Below, one piece after another: positions 13,337 to 24,008 of a DNA stretch of 50,279 nucleotides (position 1 is its first letter; every line of letters starts with the position of its first letter). The stretch is from NCBI GenBank assembly GCA_024220525.1, contig JAMYWO010000176.1:36664-86942 (forward strand), written 5' to 3'. Both the position numbers and the translations under genes were made by a program. Source of the stretch: Cochliopodium minus (Eukaryota > Discosea > Himatismenida > Cochliopodiidae). The notes under the pieces are model-generated. The model was given only the letters and a program-made list of their open reading frames with translations. It ran no database searches and had not been told where the DNA came from.

Positions 13337-16300
13337 ATGAGCAATAAAAAGAGAGAATACAATCAAATCAGTGAAAATAAAATCATAAATAATTTATGTA
13401 TATGTATACCTTCCTTCAAAGGATACTATCAATTGGATATCTTACCTCAAAACGAAACATATCAGCTACATAAAGGCAAGAATAAAAAATATATATAAAT
13501 AAAAAAAAATATAATTAACAAAATATAAAAAGATTACTTCATATTCCAATTCATAAGGGATGAATAATCATTTCACGTTCAAATTATTAATTTATCCTCA
13601 ATTAATCACAAAAAAATTAAAAGATGTACCATATCAAATCAGTGAAAAAGATAATTTGTATCTCTTGTGGAAAGGAAAGAAAAAAACAATTGAATTACCA
13701 CAAAAATTCTTGTATTTCGATTCCAATAGGTAAAAAAAAAAAAATTTTAAAGATTTCTTCGTTTATCGGAATAATGTTTTTTTTTAAACAAATTATCAGT
13801 ATCAAGAAATCATTTCCAAAAGATGTATCACCCAAATTCAAACCAAGACTTGACAAAGCGAGGAAAACCAAAAAACTTCTTGTATATACATCCAAAAACA
13901 ATCCAAATGATTTCGCAAAACTTAAAAAGTAAAATTATCAGCGCTTTTCATTGATTTGTTGATTATTTTTTCTTTAAAAATTTAAATTTTATAATTTTAA
14001 ATTTAAATTTTTTTTTGGAAGGTTGATGAGCAAAGGATCTGCGCATACAAACTTGATACCATTGACTGAATTTTACAGTGAAGGAAAATTCGAAAAGGTG
14101 TTCAATGTCTTCGAAATAAATGATGTAATTTATCTCGAGAAACACAGTGATTTAGTATTTGAAACAAAGTAATTTAAAAAATTTTGCATTATAACATTTG
14201 AACAATTTTTTATTATTATTTTAATTTTTAATTTTATTATTAATTTAATTCTAATTTTTTTTAAATTATCAATTTTAATTTTCAATTTAATTTTTTTTTC
14301 TTTTTATAGAGCTCCTACTGTTTTCAGAAAAGAAAATTCTTGCATAGAAATTGAAACTAAGAGTGAAAAGAAAAGAAAAATCAACCCTCCAAATACTGAA
14401 AACAAAACCACCAACAAAATAGTCGAAAAAAATGTGAACACTGCACCTGTAGTAAGTTTTTTCAGCGAAACCATTCTCGAAAATTTTGAAAACACTGTAT
14501 TCGATCAATTAACACAACCCCTGTTCAATACAAGCTACGAAACAAACACTTTCGGAAATATGGAAGATGATATTTCAAATTACATTTTCGATTTCAACGA
14601 ATTGTCACACAACGAACTCAGTTTTTTCAGCGAAAACATTTTACCCAATAACTCACCGGAGGATTCTACATCACTTAGAGAAAAGAGCGAGTCTGACTCT
14701 TTTTCTAACTCTCCTATTTTTTCTTCTGAAAATGAGGATAACCCTTTCTTCTTTCCTTTCATCAACGTTTACCAAGATGATCTCTACGAGAGAAGTGAGA
14801 TTTTCCCCTTAATAAATGACATTCCAAAAGATCTCGTTAATTACACCACCCAAAACACTGTTTTGGGTGATTTGAGTTCTTCAAACGCACCACCCAATTA
14901 TATCAATTCTATAAATCCTAATGCTTTAACAACATCAACTGCTCCCAGTACCTCACAAAATATTTCTTCTATTTCTCCCCTTAAACCAAACGATTTTCTT
15001 TCATTAACACAAAGTACTTCTCATCCCCCAACACCAGAAAGAGATATATTTTTCCCACCCCCAATGTTTAAAAAAGAAAATATATCTCCTCCTTTTGATG
15101 AAATAGGCCCTCCCCCTCCTCTTGATAGAAATTCTAAGCCTTCTCCTTTGCCATCACCATTACCTCCTCCTCGACCTCCTCTTCAAATAACCAATGAAAA
15201 TTCAGTTGCAATTCACAGTTCTCCCCTCCCACTTCAAAGAGAAACTAACAGTCTTGCCTCTCCTTCTCTAAGTGAACACTCCTTTAAAACTGTTCCAAAG
15301 AAAGATCCTCTTTTTTCTTCTCAATCTTCAAATTCAAGAAATCCAGAAATCAAAATAATTGAGATTAGTCTTGGTGATGATTTCGATTCTGAGAGTAAAT
15401 TCGCTAGCGATTCCGCTGGAGACATGGGAGAAGCTAGCCAATCTGCCAGCCAATCTGCATCTTCTGTTGAATCACAAGGTGGGATAACTGATCCAAAAGT
15501 AAATCCGTCACATAAACTTCCCATTGAAACTCAATCTGAAAATGTTCCAAAAGATCAACAAGAAAGTTCTTCTGTAAAAAAAACTTCTCCCATAAAACAT
15601 GAAAGAATCAGCGGAGATAACGTAATTATTCCCTCCTCGAATGATATCAAGGGGAGTCATGGAAACAGTTCAACCACAAGGAATACTACTAAGAGCGGAA
15701 ATTTACTCCAACAATCCACATCTCAATCTCAATATCAACCTCCCAAACAACATTTTTTGAAAGAATCTCCTTCTAAGCCACTTCAAGAGCCCTTCCAAAA
15801 TCAAAATGCTTTTAAAAATTTTCCAAACAAAACAAATAATCATTTCAAAAATTTTAACAGTGATCCTTCTCCCAAACATACGTCTTCTACAAAACAAACA
15901 CAGGAGACTGGAATGCTTTCCAAACACCGCATATCTCCCTATAACACTTCTTCAAAACCAGGAGATGACAATGTTTATTTGGAGGGTCTCACTAAACTTT
16001 TGTCCACTTCTTCTACTCAAATGGATATTCTAGGCGTTTCTTCCTCTCTTTCAAAACAATCGGAAAATGATGAAATAATCACCAACAACAACAAAAAGCC
16101 CAATTTTTTTCTTTGTATAATCACTTCTCTCTTCAAAAATCTTGGAGGATCTTTTTATTTGTACGATGAAAATGGAATTGTTTCTTCAAAACCAAACTAC
16201 ATCAAACTTCTTTTGATGTATCTCAAACACACTTTTTCGCAAATCGATCTTTCTTCTTTGTCTCTCGAAGATAATAAGAAAGAAAAAATCAACTTTTCTT

Positions 16301-16698
16301 TTTTCAACTTTTCAATCCAAATCAACAACAACTCTTTTTTCGACGATTTTCTTCATTTGGATCTCAAAAACGGACTGTTCTATCCAAATAACAAGGAATC
16401 TTCCAAAAGAAAACTCTTGTTGATCCAAAAGAATCAAAATTTTACTTTTCAAATCACCAACACCTATCTCAATCAAAAAGTTGAGATTGAAATTTTCACT
16501 GACAAAAATGTTTTGGTTGTCGAAAACAAAGAATGTAAAATCAGCAATGACTCAAAACTTTTATTTGATTTCAAATCACATGAAAATCTCAAAGACAAAA
16601 TCATTCAAACAGGAATGATTTTCAATCTGAGATTTGATGGATCAAGTGAGAAGGATTATCTCTCCATCTTTTTTCCTATTGTATTAATTAATATATAA
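13337..16698 (+). CDS. Unknown low-complexity protein, paralog B
   Basis: Five exons: 13337-13475, 13624-13729, 13800-13928, 14022-14168 and 14310-16698; total 2910 nt, 969 aa. The architecture is that of paralog A (8091-12097): a conserved ~174-residue start, a basic KKRKINPP stretch, a long disordered middle (Ser/Pro-rich, PPPPL runs, an SQSASQSAS patch) and a C-terminal block of ~190 residues identical to A. The middle is far shorter and has diverged strongly. The exon 1 donor is GC (AAAG then GCAAGA), where paralog A uses GTAATA at the homologous site. The start was chosen because MSNKKREYNQ aligns with MFNKKREFNQ of A and every later phase closes. The long last exon reads open upstream of its first ATG (14434), so that ATG is not the start. 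Function unknown. Confidence 0.82.
13476..13623 (+). other. GC-AG intron in paralog B
   Basis: The donor is AAAG|GCAAGA and the acceptor AAAAG. Paralog A has AGAG|GTAATA at the same codon, which fixes the boundary: both join in phase 1 to give Asp-Val. It therefore looks like a GT to GC change after the duplication, or the reverse. Confidence 0.75.
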
Positions 16699-16701
16699 AA
16701 A
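16124..16701 (+). repeat. Inverted identical block, copy B
   Basis: Partner of 8088-8665. It codes for the last ~191 residues of paralog B. Synonymous sites are as identical as the others, which selection on protein alone does not explain. Confidence 0.85.
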
Positions 16702-16834
16702 AAAAAATATATAAAAAACTTTTTAAATGAAATTTCAAAAACAAAAACAACATTAAACAAAAACTATTTTTTTAAAAATAATTCATTTAATTTTTAATTT
16801 TTTTTTCTTTTTTCTTAAAAATTTTTATATTTTT

Positions 16835-19800
16835 TTAACAATTGGTCAATTCTGCCAACAAAACTACAATAGCATCAAGAACTTTGATGAGCTCAGAGCC
16901 AGGTTTGTCAGAGTTGTTGATCAAAATGCTGAAAATCAAATCTCTGTAGTTTTTATTGAAGACATAACCAGATCTAAAAAATATAAAATAAAAAATAAAA
17001 AATAAAATAATAAAATGAAAAAAATTTTTAAAATTAAAAAATTTTTACATGCTATTAACACCAGACATTGATCCTGTTTTAGCAGAAACAATTCCTTCGG
17101 CAGGTGTTCCTAAATTATTTTATTTTAAATTTTATTTAAATTTTTAAATACTTAATTTAAATTTCATTTTTTAAATTTTTATTTTTTTAAATTTTATTAA
17201 TTTAAATTTTTTTACCAATAAATCTGTTTTTCAAGGTCCCGGTCTTTCCTGCGACAGGGAGGAAGGAAATGTACTCACTTCTGGTAGACATCAACTCCAA
17301 CAAATCTACCAAAGCTTGTGGAGAAACTAAGTTATGTCTAAATAATAAAAAATATTAAATAAATTAAAAAGTAAATTAATTAAAAAAAATATACCTGCTT
17401 AATCCACTTCCATCTTTATTTTCATAAAAAATTATTTTTTATTAAAATATTTTTTATATTTTTTATTGAAATATTTTATATATTTTTTATTTTTATTAAT
17501 TATAAATTTAATTTTTTTTTATCGAATATTTGTAATTTTTATTTTTTTATTTTTTTTATTTTTTTATTTTTTACCAGCTTGGAAGAAGGAAGAAGAGTTG
17601 ACCTTGCCGGAATTGACCAACAAGTTTCTTACTTGTTGCAAACCTTGGTTGAAGGTGATGTCTGTTTTGTTCAATGTCAACCCCAACATCTTCAAAAATA
17701 TTTCTGTGTACAAGTTGTCACTATTCAACAAAAAAAATTAAAAAAAAAATGAAAATTTAATTAAAAATTAATGGAAATGAAAAAAAATTAAAAAAAAAAT
17801 TAAAAAAAAAATTAAAAAAAAAATTGAAATTAAAATCATGTAAAAAACTAAAATTAAATTAAAAAATAACGAAAAAAAAATTTAAAAAATAAAAATAGAA
17901 AAATAAATTAAAAATATATCGTAAAAATAAAAATGGAAAACAAAAATAATTTACCTAACTAACAAAGTGTGGTTCAACAAAACACTATCCAAAAAAAAAA
18001 TTTATTTAATCACATTTTAAAAATATTTAATTTAATTTATTTTTCTAGTTTTATTTCAAAATTTTTTTTATTTTTTACATTTTTATTTTATTATATTTAT
18101 ATCCATTTCTTATTTATTTTATTTTCATTTACCTTAATGGCTGAGAAGTGATGTTGGTGAAATAGGTCAGGTCTCCTGTGCACTTTCCTTGTTTGATTGC
18201 ACCCTTGTGAGGGACTCCACGACTAACCATAAAATATATTTAAAAATATAATAAAATGAAAAAATAAATTTAAATCAAAAAAATAAAACAAAAACAATAA
18301 AAAAATATCACAAAATTATTTCAAAACAAAAAAAAATTAAAAATAAGATTCAAAAATGAGAAAAAAAAATTAAAAAAACAAAAAAATTTAAATGGAAACA
18401 AAATTGAAGAAAATTTTCAATAAAATTAAAATAATATTCAAAAAATAAACAAATAAATACAAAATTCAATAAATTTTGAAAAAAAAAAATGTTTAAATAA
18501 AAATTATTTTGGAAAAAATATTTCGATAAGAAAAAATTAAAAAATATTCAAAAAATAAATTAAAAATTAAAAAATTCAAAAAAAAAAAAAGAACAAACAA
18601 AAATTTGTTAAAACAAAAAATATTTCAATAAAAATTATTTAACCTCAAAAATTGGAGTTCAAGTAAGTTTGGAACGAAGTCAGTAGGGTTGATGATGCTT
18701 CTAACAAAATTTTGGGAAGCTCTGAGGGGAATTCCTCCCGATACGTACAAGTTTGCATCACCTGGGAGGAAATAAGCCTCCAATGTGGACTCTTCGCTTT
18801 GGCTCACTACAGAAAAAATAAAAAAATAAAAATAAATAAAAATCAAAAGCCAAAATCAAAAGCCAAATCAATAAAAATAGAAAAAAATAATAATAAATAA
18901 ATAAAAATAAATAAAATAAATAAAATATTATAAAATTTAAAAAAAAATAAAAAAAAATAAATTAAATTAATTATTGATCATACTTGAATTAAAAATAAAA
19001 TAATAAAAATAAAAATAAAAATTAATTATTAAATATGATTAAATTTCAAACAACAAAACAAAAAAAAAAATTAGATACATGTAGTTGCCAAGTTCTTTAC
19101 TTTGATGATGGCGCTGACAAGGGAGTTTTTGAATTGGACGGCTGGAGGTACATCAATCCCATTTCCTGCGGTCACTGTGAATTGAAATGTGTTTTCGTCA
19201 ACAATAAAAGGAGAAGGTGCTTCAATCAATTAAAATAATTTAAAAAATAGTTAAAAAATAATTCCAAAATAATTAAAATAATTGAAAATTAATTCAAATT
19301 TAATAATTCAAAAAATAATTTTAAAAATAATTTTGTACCTGCTCCATAATCTAAAATTAATTTGATTAAGATTGGTAAGAAAAAAAATTTAATTGTTGAA
19401 AAAAATTTTTAATACCTTGATCCAAATCTTCCCATTCCCAAGATTGAGGAGCCTTTTAAAAAAAAAAATTTAAAAAAAAAATGAAAATATTTGATTAAAA
19501 AAATAATATTTAAAAATTTTATTTAAATAAAAAAAATTTAAATTTTTTTTTATTTTTATTTTGTACCCATGAGAATCTTTTCCTTTCAACGAAGAGGGAA
19601 TCGTCATATTGAAGATCTCCGTCAAAAAAATGTATGGAGTGATCTTGTACGATTGTGCTGATTGCGTTTGTCCACTGAGAAGTTGTGATACTATAATGTT
19701 GTAAGTCTAAAAAAAAAAGACCAAAAAAAAAAGTTTTTACCTTGGATCTCCTACAAATTTTTTCAATTAAATAAAATAAAATAAAATAAAATAAAAAATT

Positions 19801-20715
19801 TAATTATTTTATTTAATAATGAATTGAAACACAAGAAGAAATAATTTTATATATGTTTGATAAATCCAGAGGCACGTTTTTTAACATTATTAAAATAAAT
19901 CATACATCCAAGTATTTATAAAATTGTTATTAAGTATATATTGGAATCACATCGAAATTAAATAATGAACTTGAATTTACATCTTTTGGTATTGAGGGAT
20001 CGTTTTAAAAAACAAAATTATAAACTGAATAAACACTTTTTTGATAATTAAAATTGAATAATCAATGACTCCTCTTTATAGAGAAAGATATTGATTAATA
20101 TGGAGTGAATACATTGTTAAGATATCTATAGAATATGTCCCAAATCAAAATAAAAGGCTATAGTATTTTGGATGTCCAATATATTGACATCTAATCTTTT
20201 CTCTATCGAATTTGAATGTTCAAATTATATTTTCTTACCTGATCCTACAACACATAAATTCTTCAAAATTCCTTTATCTACTGTTCCATAAAAATTAGTT
20301 CTGAATAAGGTGGAATCCCCACCAAATTTCAAATATGCAGCAGATGTGGTTAATAATTTATTATTGGATGCAGGGATCATGTATCTATCAGGATTTAAAG
20401 TGTAGAGAGTATCGAAAATTGTATCATTCTTTTCATTTTGATGTTTGATGTAGATGGCAATATTTTCCCTTGGAATAGATGAGATGATTTGCTCGATTTT
20501 GCTCTGATATATTTGTTTTTAGGGTATATAATGTATTAAATATATTTTTAAAAAGAAAAGTCTAACGAAAATTTATATTTTATAATTCTATTTATGAAAC
20601 TAATTTTTTGATTGTTCTTTAATTGATTGATTGTTACATTTAAATCTGCAGGGCAAATAGCATAAGAAAGATAAATCAATGAAAATAATAAAAGAATTGA
20701 TTTTAATAGCTTCAT
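16835..20715 (-). CDS. Secreted D-Ala-D-Ala carboxypeptidase, peptidase S13 (PBP4/DacB-like)
   Basis: Fourteen exons: 20715-20638, 20503-20239, 19706-19567, 19452-19416, 19352-19341, 19219-19079, 18806-18644, 18222-18133, 17984-17955, 17720-17575, 17413-17395, 17337-17216, 17109-17049 and 16973-16835. Every phase closes; 1443 nt, 480 aa, close to E. coli PBP4 (477). The protein starts with a signal peptide (MKLLKSILLLFSLIYLSYA, then Ile-Cys). Penicillin-binding motifs are in order: SNNK (SxxK, in PASNNKLLTT), SDN (SxN, in SDNLYTEIFL) and KTG (in GKTGTLKNRFIG). Further S13 marks are WEWED, DYGAPSPFIV, DGSGLSRHNLVSPQ and a second KTG (AKTGSMSGV). S13 enzymes are serine peptidases that trim or cut peptidoglycan cross-bridges. 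In a phagotrophic protist a lysosomal role in digesting bacteria is plausible but inferred. The family is mainly bacterial, so ancient transfer followed by intron gain is likely. Two exons are only 12 and 19 nt long. Confidence 0.9.
19741..19750 (-). other. Possible 10-nt cryptic microexon (not used in the gene model)
   Basis: Inside the ~530-nt intron 2 of the S13 gene the sequence TTTGTAG|GAGATCCAAG|GTAAAA looks like a microexon. Added to exon 2 it would extend VVGSG to VVGSGDP, the GSGDP turn of bacterial S13 enzymes. It would however shift exon 3 out of frame, while direct joining of exons 2 and 3 stays open. I therefore leave it out. Confidence 0.3.
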
Positions 20716-20865
20716 TTTTTTTAATTTTTTTGTTTTTTTTTTAATTTGGTAATTTGGTAATTCATTTGATAGATTTGATCAACAAGGATATCAAATTCCC
20801 CCAACATCAATAACAAAGCAAAAAAAAAAAAAAAAAAAAATAATTTTAAAATAAAAAAGTTAACT

Positions 20866-22099
20866 TTAATTTTGGGTGGTGGCATATTTCTTGATAGCTC
20901 TGGATCTCAAATTAGCATGAAAAGATTTGATGGCAGGTTTTTGAAGTTGAACAGGAATGAAAGAAGCGATGTAGGACATGATAGAGTGGACAGTGAAACC
21001 ACCATGAAAGGTGCTGGAAGTCAAGGTGTTCAAACTTTGTTGGACATAGATATTAGGCTTAGGGGTGGTGAAATCTGGTCTCTTCTTGGACATGTTGGTG
21101 GAAACGAACCATGGAGCTAAGGTGACGATATCAAGCCTGCTACTTGAGTATTCTGAGGATATTGCTTCGGACCATGAGTTGATGAAGGATTTGGATCCTG
21201 CATAAACGGCCAACAATGGAGCTGTAAAGGATAGATATCGTTAATTGAAGCAAATTAGGTCAATATAAAGTGGATTGGTTTATTAAATCAAAAATATTTA
21301 ATGATGGTGAAGTATTATAAATTTATAGTTGTCCACTTTTCTAAAAGGTATTATTTGATATTATTTGTTATTATTATAGATTTAATATTCATGTTGGATG
21401 CGAGATTTACCTGCAATCAATGATGTTGCTGAAGAAACATTCACAATTACTGATCTGCTTGATTTTTCCTTTGCATTATCTCTGAGTGTTTTGAGGAGCC
21501 CATGAGTTAATTTCAATGAAGAGTTAACATTTACATTTACGATTTGATCAATGTTAGATTCTTCCAATTCATCGAAATATTTAGGGTATTGATAACTCAT
21601 TCCTACATTATTGATCAAAACACGAATATTATTCTTTTTGATCTCTTCAATCAAGTTCTTATAATCTTCATTTGATCCCTTAGAGAAATCGAATGTGATT
21701 ACTTTTGATTTCTTGTTATATGTCTTCTCTATATATGAAAAAAAAAAGTTTAAATGAATTGATTTATGGTCAAAAAACTCAAATATTTGTATTTTTTCTT
21801 AATAAATTATTATTTATTTAGTTTGATTAAACTATAATTTTTTTTTTACCAATTTTGGAAGCAATTTCTTTCAATTTTTCTTCTCTTCTTGCAATGATGA
21901 TAGTATTAAATCCTTTTTCTGCAAGTTGCAATGCAAATTCTTCTCCTATTCCGTCTGATGCTCCTGTGATAACGGCCCAAGAATCTTCATTTGCTCCATA
22001 TGTTTTATAATCAATTTTAGAGAAAGCACTAAATGCAATCCTTACTACTTCAATCAATATTTTGAAAAAAGCAATCCAACCAATTAACTCAATAAACAT
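20866..22099 (-). CDS. Short-chain dehydrogenase, 3-ketoacyl-CoA reductase/HSD17B12-like
   Basis: Three exons: 22099-21850, 21728-21411 and 21221-20866; 924 nt, 307 aa, close to KAR/IFA38/HSD17B12 (about 312-347). An N-terminal hydrophobic helix (IGWIAFFKILIEVV) precedes the Rossmann fold. The NADPH loop is TGASDGIG, the structural motif NNVG (in VLINNVGMSYQYP), the catalytic Ser sits in VNVSSATS, and the YxxxK pair in YAGSK. This subfamily reduces 3-ketoacyl-CoA in the ER during very-long-chain fatty acid elongation; some animal members act on steroids. The YQYP stretch after NNVG is typical of the group. No KKxx ER signal is present at the C-terminus (YATTQN). It lies head-to-head with the DHHC gene, with 244 bp between the two starts. 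Assignment to KAR rather than another membrane SDR is likely, not proven. Confidence 0.85.
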
Positions 22100-22343
22100 T
22101 TTAACTTTTTTTTTAATATTTATATCACTTTTTGAATGCGATCACTTAAAAATATGAATGTTTAAATTAAAAATACAACACATCATTTTCAATCTATTTT
22201 TATTTGTTGAAATTGGAAATTGAAATTTTCTTAAAGATTTGTATATTTTGAACTTTACGATCAATCATCTTTATCAAACCAAAATTCCAAATCTATTGAT
22301 ACAAGAGGTTCACTATTTATTTTGTGTTGAAAAATAAATAAAA

Positions 22344-23890
22344 ATGATGGATGATAACAATACAAACAGAAAAATTTCTTCATTGTTGGATGTTAAAGAA
22401 TCATTGCTTGATAAAAATAAACAAGAAGAAATAATATCATTGGATAATAAAGAAGTAGATGATGAAGAAGAGAATTCAAACTCTTTAGATTTCGAAATGA
22501 TCCCAAATAATGGAAAAGGGAATAATATATGGATGAGAATTGGTTTTATGTCTGTACCATTGTTTGTGATAGCTCTAATCTCTTGGATATATTATGTGGT
22601 GGTATTTATTGTTTGTGTATCTTTTACCAGAGCATTCTTTGGAATAAGTTTTGGAATATTATTCAGTGTATCATGGTTGCTTCTATTTATAAGCTACATA
22701 AGGGTTATATTCACAAATCCAGGCAAAAAAATATTCAAAAAAATTCATTCTTCAGCTAAAATTGGAAATATATACAAAATATAGGAGAAATACCCGAAAA
22801 TTTTGTTCATTCTGAAGTATTCAAATCATATTATAAACTAAATGAAATTGATGTTAATAACAAAGATGGATTATCGCTAACAAATCATAGTGAAATGGAA
22901 GGATCAGAAGAACAAAAAAGATTGAAGGCAAATAAATGTCACAAATGCGATAGGATACGTCCTATACGTTCACATCATTGCAGTATATGTGGTAAAAATA
23001 AGAAAAAGAATATATTATGTTGAAAATATTAATATATCTTTGAATATTAAACAAATAGGGAAATGTGTATTGAAAATGGATCATCATGTAAAAGAAATTT
23101 CTCATTCATTTTCAATATAATAAATAAATAAATTTATTATATTTTCATCAGTGTCCTTGGTAAAATTTCTAAAGTTTTTTTTTAAATACAAAATCATTAT
23201 TTTTAATTGTTCAGGATCAATAATTGTGTTGGATTTTTCAACCAAAAATTTTTTGTTGTTTTTCTGTTTTGGGTATCTGCTGCCAGCTTGACAGGCTTAT
23301 TATCCATCATCGTCTACGTATGCACCATTCCATCCTTAAAAATATTGGTTCAAGATGCTAGCGGAATACAAGTAATAAGTAATCTTGATAAAAAAAACAA
23401 ATTTTTTTTTTAATTTTAATTAATTTTTTTATTAATTTTTTTTTTATTTTTATTATTTTAATATTTTTTTAATTTTATTTTTTGTTTTTTTATTATTTTT
23501 AAATTAGTTTTAAATAATTTTTTTATTAATTTTAATTAATTTTTTTTAAATTTTTTGATTCTTTTTTTAAAAATGATTTTTATCAATTTTGTTTTTTTTT
23601 TAATTAATTTTTTTTTTATTAAATTCTTTTTTTAATTTCGTTTAGTTGGTGCTTGGGTTTGCTTTGTTTTTGGATTTGGTATTGTTGGATTTTGTATCAC
23701 GCATTGCAACTTTGTGACCAATGATAGAACTACCCTGGAAGGATTCAAAAGAAAGAAGAGGAGCTGGGGTTCCTCCAAAAGAGTTAACTGGACCAATGTC
23801 ATGGGGAAAAATCCTTTGGTCTGGTTCCTTCCTATTTATACTACTAAAGGAGACGGAATTTATTATCAAAGATATTCAGAACAAAATTAA
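22344..23890 (+). CDS. DHHC-type palmitoyltransferase
   Basis: Six exons: 22344-22722, 22785-22991, 23059-23087, 23152-23159, 23215-23378 and 23646-23890; 1032 nt, 343 aa. After an acidic N-terminus there are two membrane helices (FMSVPLFVIALISWIYYVVV and GILFSVSWLLLFISYI), then FTNPGEIP, the zinc-binding cysteine-rich domain ([41 protein letters not shown]), and two more helices. A TTLE-like motif (RTTLEGF) and a tail around NPLVWFLPIY follow. These enzymes S-acylate proteins at Golgi, ER or plasma membrane through the DHHC cysteine. The gene has two unusual junctions: a GC donor after exon 1, and an 8-nt microexon 4 that supplies the catalytic Cys. Both are forced by phase and by the conserved sequence. 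The tail exon is read in frame from 23646; the longer open frame over 23721-23972 is a shadow. Confidence 0.92.
22723..22784 (+). other. GC-AG intron in the DHHC gene
   Basis: Exon 1 ends AATCCAG and is followed by GCAAAA; the acceptor is AATATAG. The join gives Asn-Pro-Gly-Glu-Ile-Pro, the conserved TxPGxxP-type turn of DHHC enzymes. No GT exists at the position needed. Confidence 0.8.
23152..23159 (+). other. 8-nt microexon encoding the catalytic Cys of the DHHC enzyme
   Basis: TGTCCTTG lies between a TTCATCAG acceptor and a GTAAAA donor. The previous exon ends with GAT CAT CAT (Asp-His-His) and the next starts G ATC AAT AAT TGT. Joined, they read [14 protein letters not shown], the invariant core of the family. 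Skipping the microexon would remove the catalytic Cys and shift the frame. Confidence 0.9.
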
Positions 23891-24008
23891 AAAAAATTCT
23901 TTTTTTTTTTTTTTTTTCGAGTCAAGAAATTTTAACTTTTATTTTTCATGTTCAAGAAAAAGTAAAAATTAAAAAAAAAAAAAAAAAAAAATCAAAAAAC
24001 TCTTAAAA

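Noticed and set aside
14434-14436. ATG at 14434 as the start of paralog B
   Set aside because: The frame is open upstream to an acceptor at 14309, and four more exons with lengths identical to paralog A lead back to an ATG at 13337.
16835-20715. Bacterial contamination as the source of the S13 gene
   Set aside because: Thirteen phase-consistent AT-rich introns, eukaryotic neighbours on both sides and host-like codon use argue against it.
23721-23972. 83-codon plus-strand frame as a separate gene
   Set aside because: It overlaps the last DHHC exon in another frame; the exon in the correct frame shows the family's TTLE-like motif and NP-WF end.
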